Assembly: GCA_003255065.1 (NCBI GenBank)
Contig: QAOA01000636.1
Location: 111,893 to 175,892, forward strand
DNA from: Cercis canadensis
Lineage: Eukaryota; Streptophyta; Magnoliopsida; Fabales; Fabaceae
Length of the DNA stretch: 64,000 nucleotides
Direction: 5' to 3'
Below the pieces are notes generated by a model that was not told the origin of the DNA, made no database searches, and saw nothing but the letters and a program-made list of their open reading frames with translations. The translations under genes and the position numbers were made by a program. Below are positions 58,501-64,000 of the stretch, in pieces (the stretch's first letter is position 1; each line of letters opens with the position of its first letter).

Positions 58501-58738
58501 TAGGATCCAAAGACCAATTCCCATTCGCAAGGTATAAACTCCCCACTCTATTTCTTTTCCTTCTAACAATAGTTTGGGCATGGAAAAATTTTGTGTTCCC
58601 ATCCCCAAATTGCACCCATTGTTCACGAGATTTTTGGAACCAAAGAATTTCTTCCTGTGCCAAAAACTGGTCCATCTCCTTTCTCAAATCTGCTTCAAGC
58701 TAGTTTACTACATGGAATCTACTCGCTCAAGAGTTTTC
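55533..58738 (-). mobile_element. L1-type LINE, 5'-truncated, minus strand
   Basis: Read on the minus strand it runs from about 58738 to a short A-tail (A8, at 55541-55534) preceded by CTCTATATTACC, typical of plant L1 3' ends. It covers the end of the linker after the endonuclease, reverse transcriptase, a zinc-binding RVT domain and an RNase H domain. The endonuclease and ORF1 are absent, consistent with 5' truncation during target-primed insertion. I could not find matching target duplications. Its 5' end abuts the mitochondrial-like DNA. Confidence 0.85.
55641..58690 (-). pseudogene. Decayed LINE ORF2: reverse transcriptase, zf-RVT and RNase H
   Basis: Minus-strand motifs in order are as follows. 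QFLAQEEILWFQKSREQWVQ and DGNTKFFHAQTI lie at about 58680-58570 and mark the region before RT. TPGLDGFLPFFFKHYCEAVG is near 58320. Catalytic FKIDLEKAYDR is near 57920. GLRQGDPLLPYLF is near 57755 and FTDDLLLFTKA near 57590. A zinc-binding RVT region with WHWVWKMRALEKVKLLVW is near 56550. RNase H motifs are LNADCSSFGKPNAGIGG near 56030, NLKAEL near 55920 and CESDSLEAV near 55850. The final RNase H part reads HVLREPNQVIDFF, differing from the usual ADxLA end. Stops and frameshifts separate most segments (for example near 57890-57900 and 57470), and an A18 tract interrupts the RT at 57684-57667. Inactive. Confidence 0.85.
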
Positions 58739-59592
58739 TAGATCCCTATAAGATGGGCTAAGATAATTCTTTTTCGCAGGAAAAAATTGCCAAAGAGCTC
58801 TTTATTAAATTTAATAGCTTCTCTTTTAACTTGATCTAGTGGGTTAGAGAATAAGATCAAGTCAAAATATATCAATTATTTATCTTCTTCATTCAAAGAA
58901 GAGTATAGATGGGACGGTCAAGCGATTTTGGCTATAAAGTTCCAGTGTGATCTACGCTTGTTAGACTACTGGGCTGTAATGGATTGGACTATGAATACTT
59001 CTTTCTAGTGAAAGAAGGATATTGATATCCTCCATATGATTGCCCTCTGCCCGCAGTACAGTTTTTTATTCTTTCCATACGATAAGGGGCGGTCCATTGA
59101 AGAAATGGGTAGGAACTAGGGAACTAACTAAATGAGGTGGCACTATCGAATTGGAAAAGCCAAGGGCTAGACTGCCCGAAACCCTCCGTTCGAATCATCC
59201 TCGATTAGTCCTAAGGAGTAATGTCAAACTATAAGTCAACGCAAAGTGGGCGCAACCAATCCAAAGGTCGAGGCTGCCGTGAAAGAAAAAAAGACTTCTA
59301 TTAGTATACCAACCCCTCCCTTACTCAACAGCCCCTCAGTAAGTACACTTCCTTAAGTATCGTTGAAACCTTTGGTCGCAAAAGTAGATCCAACTAGACC
59401 TTTCCAACAATACAATAAGGGTACCTACCCTCTTGAACAGGAAAGGGAGATTCCTTATTAGTCATGGTCTCAATGGGAAAGATTTTTTTATTGTCTACTT
59501 AAGGAATGAGGTATTTTTTTAACTATAAGTAAGGTCATCTCTAGAATCCGATCAAGAGTAAGTTGGTAAACCATATCGATCTTCATCTGCTC
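58739..59592. other. Mitochondrial-like DNA (nuclear insertion), left part
   Basis: Base composition and texture change sharply here to the GC-richer, purine/pyrimidine-mixed sequence typical of plant mitochondrial spacers (GGGCGGTCCATTGAAGAAAT, CAACAGCCCCTCAGTAAG). No gene is recognised in this part. It is joined with 61682-64000, which contains an atp1 fragment, because the intervening 2.1 kb is a solo LTR. Confidence 0.6.
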
Positions 59593-61681
59593 TGTTGATA
59601 CTCAATTTTGTCCTAATCAACTTATAAAGACAAATACAAAAAAAAAAATAATAATAATAAAGTGTTTGAAATACTTACAATGATAATAACTTAAAGAATA
59701 CAAAAATACAAAAAAAATTATTATTATTAAAAAAGAACAATAATAAATAAATAAATAAATAAGCAAAGAAGAAATGAGTGCTCTGTGAGGCCACACGCAA
59801 GGCAGCAACCCGGCTGTTGTTCATCACTCCGGCACCACTCCTTCCAACCATGCCTCTTGCAACTTGAAAAGAGGAAACAGGAAAATAACATCAGTGCAAC
59901 TTGCACAATTCTTCAGCTATAAAGGGAGACACAGACCAGAGGAGGAGGGAGGAATTTTTTTCGGAGAAAAAAAAAAGAGAACACGAAATAGCAACCAGAG
60001 GTAACACAGAAGAGAAACTCCAAAAATTTTATCAGTTCAGGTATTAACACTATCTCATCATTCTTTTCATGCTAATTTCTTCTCACGAATTTAATTAAAA
60101 AAAAAGGGAAAATTATTAGCTATTTGTTTTACATTTTGTTTTCGGGCAACAAAGGGGTTGGCACTGTCAATGGCAGTGGCTCCACCCCATTTCCATTAGC
60201 ACCCAATCTAGAGAGAGAAACATCACCAAACAGAGACACCATCATAGAGAAAAATCAAGTCCCACCCCAATTTCTTAAATTTTTTTTTAGAGAGAGTTAT
60301 AAAGAAGTTTAGAAAAATAGAGAGTCAAATTTCTTACCATTGTCACTGATTGTTGAGAAATAAAGCTGAGCCCATGAGATTTCTGTATTTTCTCCACCCT
60401 CTACTTCTTGTTTTCTCCTCCATCGCCGTTCCCCCTTCTCTGCTCCCCTTCTCTGGTTCTTGTTTCTTTCTTTTCCCTTTTCAATTTGTATGTTTGACTT
60501 TTCAATGCACTATTTCCCTTTTTGCTTTTGTTTTTACTTTTTTTTTAATTGCTTTCACTTAGAATCCGGTCATGTGGCTGCCTTTGTCCTTTTTTTTTTT
60601 TTTANTTTTTATTCTCTTTTTCATTATCTTTTGTCATTATTGGATCAACCCATGAAGTGGGCCGAATTTCTCAAATTGTTCCATAGTTTCTTAATGTTTG
60701 CTTGTTATTGATGAGTTTAGACTTTAATAATTTGAATAAGTCTCTTTTGTTGTAGTTATTATTAGTTCATAGTTTAGCCCACTAAATTATTACCTTATTA
60801 TTATTTTATTTATTTTGTTAAAATGTTAATTTTGTTTGTAAATGAAGTTAAAGCCCGACAACGGATTAAGTTAGGAAATAATTGTGTTGACAATTTTTTT
60901 TAATGTTCCTGAGGTGAGGAATAATTCATTAGTTATGTCAGAGGTACTGAAGTGACTAATGAAATTTTCAATATTGCTTTGGTTATTTTATTTATTATAT
61001 TTTGACACTTTACATTGCATTTTATATCATTTTATCATTATTCACGCTAGAATAAGATTACCGACGAGGGAATAATCAAAATTAGCCATAATGATGGCGA
61101 CACTTTGACATTCTAGGGGTAAAAGTGTCACTTTAGTCTTTTCAGATGTACTAGTGAACTTAAAGAGAGATCTCTAATAAAAATCTTTTACCGCGAAACT
61201 CAAACTCATTTCTTGAACGCATAATAAATTACCTTTCTAGCATTTAGTTATCACTTAGTTTGTAAGGTCGCTAAAAAATCGCCTATGACGGAATAAATTA
61301 GGAAAGGATTGTAGTGACAATCACAGACTCTACCTAATAGTCCTGAGGCGTCTTTCTAAGTTTTACCAGAGGTACTGGTAAGACTTAATAACACATTAAT
61401 CTATTTTAATGACCAATTTCATTCAACAATTTTTTTAGATGACATAAAATTAAATTGATAACCGTTCGCTAGAACGGGCGTCGTAGGGTGCTAACACATT
61501 CCCTACATGTAATCAACTCTCTTACCCGAACTCAATCATGCTTTAAATTGATTGGTGGCGACTCCATTAATTTTCTCCAATCATTTTTTTTAATTAAAAA
61601 ACTTTACAAATTTACAATTTTACACTTATTATTCTTTTCGCCGCCTCGCGTCGTCGCGCTCCCGAAAAGGACATTGCGACA
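59593..61681 (+). mobile_element. Solo LTR inserted in mitochondrial-like DNA
   Basis: Begins TGTTGATACTCAATTTTGTCC-like sequence and ends AAAAGGACATTGCGACA (TG...CA), 2,089 bp. It has the gypsy LTR 3' zone GAACGGGCGTCGTAGGGTGC and GTGGCGACTCC. Flanks TGCTC and TGCAT match at only three of five positions, so the target duplication is weak. There is no internal element sequence on either side, only mitochondrial-like DNA, so it is a solo LTR. It is a different family from the LTRs at 13-16 and 39-45 kb. An N lies in a T-tract at 60605. Confidence 0.72.
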
Positions 61682-63120
61682 TGCATCATGTGGTGCCAAA
61701 CTTCTACCTTATAGTAACTACCTTTGGTGTACTAATCGCCCCTGGGGTTTATTTTTTAGACAGTTTTTCCAATTCGACATCGTGAATTCACATTCACAAA
61801 GAGTAATCCACTTCGCGTTATCTTTAGTTCTCTTTTCACTAAGTTGAATCGCTATCTCTGGAACCAAAGTCGTACTCTCTTTAGCCACCGGCTCCTAATG
61901 TAATGCCCTTTAAACCACCAAGAGGTCCTGGGACGACAGCTCAAAATTGCATATTTAGCTTTGTCGACCATACCCTTAGTTTCAAGCAGCAAAGGGAGAA
62001 GGAGGCTTATCGAAGTCACTTTCCTAGGTTAAGGTAGGTTCAATGCCTCCAAGGTGAGAAGAATCGGTAGTTGTTAGACTAGCTCTGGCTTGAAAGCATG
62101 AACCTAGCTTGTGTAGCCTATGCTAAGCAAGCCTACACTGGTCTGGGAATTGGCAAGAGGTCTTGGCTAAGGCATTGCTTCGGTTTACCTTGACTTTGGT
62201 TCGCTTGACCATGTGACTATGGTTTCTGTGGTCTTGTTCAAATAGAATAAGTCCCTTTGGGTGCTATCACATAGCCCTAAGCAAGGCAAGGAAGGTCTCT
62301 AATAGACAACAAAGAGATATGCCAATTACCGGGACACTGACTATAAACCTCTTTTTGTTAAATCATATAGTAAGACAGAATTCTTATCTTAGTTACTCTT
62401 ATCCAATCTAGTAAGGGAGAGAATAACTCATGGGTATGGGTCAGGAACAGTATTTGTAATATAATAAAAAGAAGAGGATCCCATCTCCTTAAAAGAAGGA
62501 ATTGAGAGTCATATTCAATCGCTTAGGAATCCTATTTTATTAAGTTCGGAAAGATCAAGCCAAGCTATTTGTCTTATCCAAGGGCCTAGCGACGAAGTGA
62601 TTGATTTTTAGAAGATCTAGATCTAATTGTTATTATTACTTCTTTCTTGATGTGAATCATAGCTATTAGTTCAATCATTGCTTTTCCTGTTACATATGCT
62701 TTCTATTGATGTGAAAAAAAAAAAAGCGCAGCTAGTCCTTTTCAGAGTAGGAGAAGTTAGGATAGGGTAATTCCCCTTCTTTCTCTGGTTTCAAAAGCCT
62801 AACCGATAACCAAAACAAACAAGCCAGCTTTGATAGTGTTAGTAGCTTCAAAGGAATTGATAGTATGTCTTGAATAGGAAACATTTCAATGTATGAACTC
62901 AACCTATGTTCAAGAGCTTGAACAATGAAGTGAAAGCTCTAAGCTAGCTCTTCGATCCTAGCAATGGCTGTAATCGCTAACAAGCTATCAGGATACCTCA
63001 ATCTGTCAACCAAAAGCTATGAACCATACTCATCTGGTTGTTCTTCCTTGAATCGAAGCTCTAGATCGAATTGAATATATGCCTTATCAAGATTAAAAAG
63101 AGTTAGTCTCGGCTGCCTCC

Positions 63121-63624
63121 ATTCTCTTTAAGTATGGACAAATCTTTTTTGAAACAGAGCTCTTTTATCAAGAAATTAGACATGCTATTAACGTTGGATT
63201 ATCTGTCAGTCACCTAAGGTATGCCGCTTAGTTGAAAGCTATGAAATATGTATGTGGAAGTTTCAAACTCGAATTGGCACAATATCGCGAAGTAGCAGCT
63301 CTTGCTCAATTTGGGTCTGACCTTGATACTACCACTAAGGTCTTACTCAATAAAGGTGCAAGGCTTATAGAAATATCGAAACAACCACAATATGAACCAC
63401 TTCCAATTGAAAAACAAATTCTAGTCCTTTATGCAGCTGTTAATGGATTCTATGATAAAATGCCATTAGACATAATTCCTCAATATGAGAGAGGAATTCC
63501 AAGTAGTATAAAACCAAAATTACTACAATCACTTTTAGAAAAGGATGACTTAACTAACGAAAGAAAAAGAGAATTAGATTCCTTCCTAAATGAAAGCACA
63601 ATGGCTTACCTTGTCTCTTTCTAA
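63121..63624 (+). pseudogene. atp1: Mitochondrial ATP synthase subunit alpha (atp1), 3' fragment
   Basis: The frame matches the C-terminal third of plant mitochondrial atp1, the alpha subunit of the F1 ATP synthase. It reads INVGLSVS near 63190, KLELAQYREVAALAQFGSDL from about 63262, then QPQYEPLPIEKQILVLYAAV and LLQSLLEKDDLTNERK. An in-frame TAG at 63230-63232 replaces the CAG of the usual AAQLKAM motif, a single C-to-T change. The 5' end of the fragment is near 63121, where the usual SITDGQI codons are shifted. The C-terminus reads FLNESTMAYLVSF instead of the usual FLKESALPxL. Many differences are R-to-K or other changes explicable by C-to-T or G-to-A. It is a non-functional nuclear copy. 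Confidence 0.9.
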
Positions 63625-63673
63625 CTATGACCTTTATTCGGATCTTGTCTCTTTCTAACTATGACCTTTATTC
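63610..63673 (+). repeat. 34-bp tandem duplication at the atp1 fragment end
   Basis: The string CTTGTCTCTTTCTAACTATG followed by ACCTTTATTC occurs twice, at 63610-63639 and 63644-63673, with the spacer GGAT. The first copy contains the fragment's stop codon. Confidence 0.9.
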
Positions 63674-64000
63674 CATTTACTATCTACTATAATAATAATA
63701 ATTTAGATTAAGCGTAACAAAAAAATTGTTTGCCAATGATGATGGATTTTGTGCCTTTGTGTAAAAGGAAGCTAGCAAGTGGCCTAGCTAAAACAACTAG
63801 GAAATAACAAAACCTGGGATTCATTGACAGAAGGAGTCCACACTTAATAGACTCAAAGATATATCTTTGCAATGCACAAAAGGCCCTCCTCTCCCAGCCA
63901 TAACTCGAAATCTTCCATTAGGCATTTTCTAACAAGAATAGGGGCGTAGCGAAACTCTTCATTGGGACAAGGCTATTCAAATTGCCCTCCTGAAACCGGC

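Larger units (their letters stand above)
61682..64000. other. Mitochondrial-like DNA (nuclear insertion), right part
   Basis: Continues the mitochondrial-like block to the window end. Apart from the atp1 fragment I recognise no gene; the rest looks like plant mitochondrial spacer. The block probably extends beyond 64000. Confidence 0.65.

Noticed and set aside
59160-59215. tRNA-like CCGTTCGAATCATCC segment in mitochondrial-like DNA
   Set aside because: A T-loop-like string is present, but I could not build an acceptor stem, anticodon stem or a cloverleaf around it.
63232-63624. Functional atp1-like gene
   Set aside because: Only the C-terminal third is present, with an in-frame stop just upstream and a replaced C-terminus; the nucleotide-binding part is absent.

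Overview
The window looks like an intergenic or accessory stretch of a eudicot plant nuclear chromosome. It is AT-rich and packed with nested plant transposons (CACTA, Ty1/copia, Ty3/gypsy including an Athila-like element, hAT-type MITEs, an L1-type LINE). It also carries a block of plant mitochondrial DNA with an atp1 fragment. I see no convincing intact host gene. The only long intact reading frame is the polyprotein of a young-looking copia element (21379-25818).

Layout, left to right. (1) 1-6300 is one copy ('A') of a minus-strand gene-like locus, split by a complete-ended CACTA transposon (578-6051) whose TNP2-type transposase is decayed. (2) 6300-9060 holds unassigned sequence, a 345-bp tandem duplication and a GC-ended hAT MITE (8265-8995) with a perfect 8-bp target duplication. 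(3) About 9-28 kb is a long tract with minus-strand exon-like pieces. These include a ribosomal protein S8 exon fragment (10890-10965), a three-exon alpha-galactosidase fragment (17540-18167), several open exon-like pieces I cannot name, and a leader-like pyrimidine-rich start near 28.05 kb. The tract is interrupted by a solo LTR (13480-16423) and the copia element (21139-26102). (4) 30234-47972 is a second copy ('B') of the gene-like locus. Its intron holds an Athila-like gypsy in minus orientation (30801-46135), itself loaded with an opposite-strand gypsy fragment, a hAT MITE and two solo LTRs. (5) 49-53.6 kb is the 3' part of another large gypsy element, with two families of tandem repeats next to its 2-kb LTR. 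(6) 55.5-58.7 kb is a 5'-truncated LINE on the minus strand. (7) 58.7-64 kb is mitochondrial-like DNA, split by a 2.1-kb solo LTR, which shows that this block is nuclear.

The most informative structure is the A/B pair. The CACTA in copy A and the Athila-like element in copy B sit about 10 bp apart in the same intron of two paralogous copies, so each copy preserves the other's empty site. The second point of interest is the 9-28 kb tract, where splice-bearing fragments of at least two unrelated genes lie in the same orientation downstream of a promoter-like leader. It may be a gene-fragment capture array or a decayed chimeric transcription unit.

All identifications come from reading motifs by eye. 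No alignment or database search was run, and boundaries marked 'about' are approximate.
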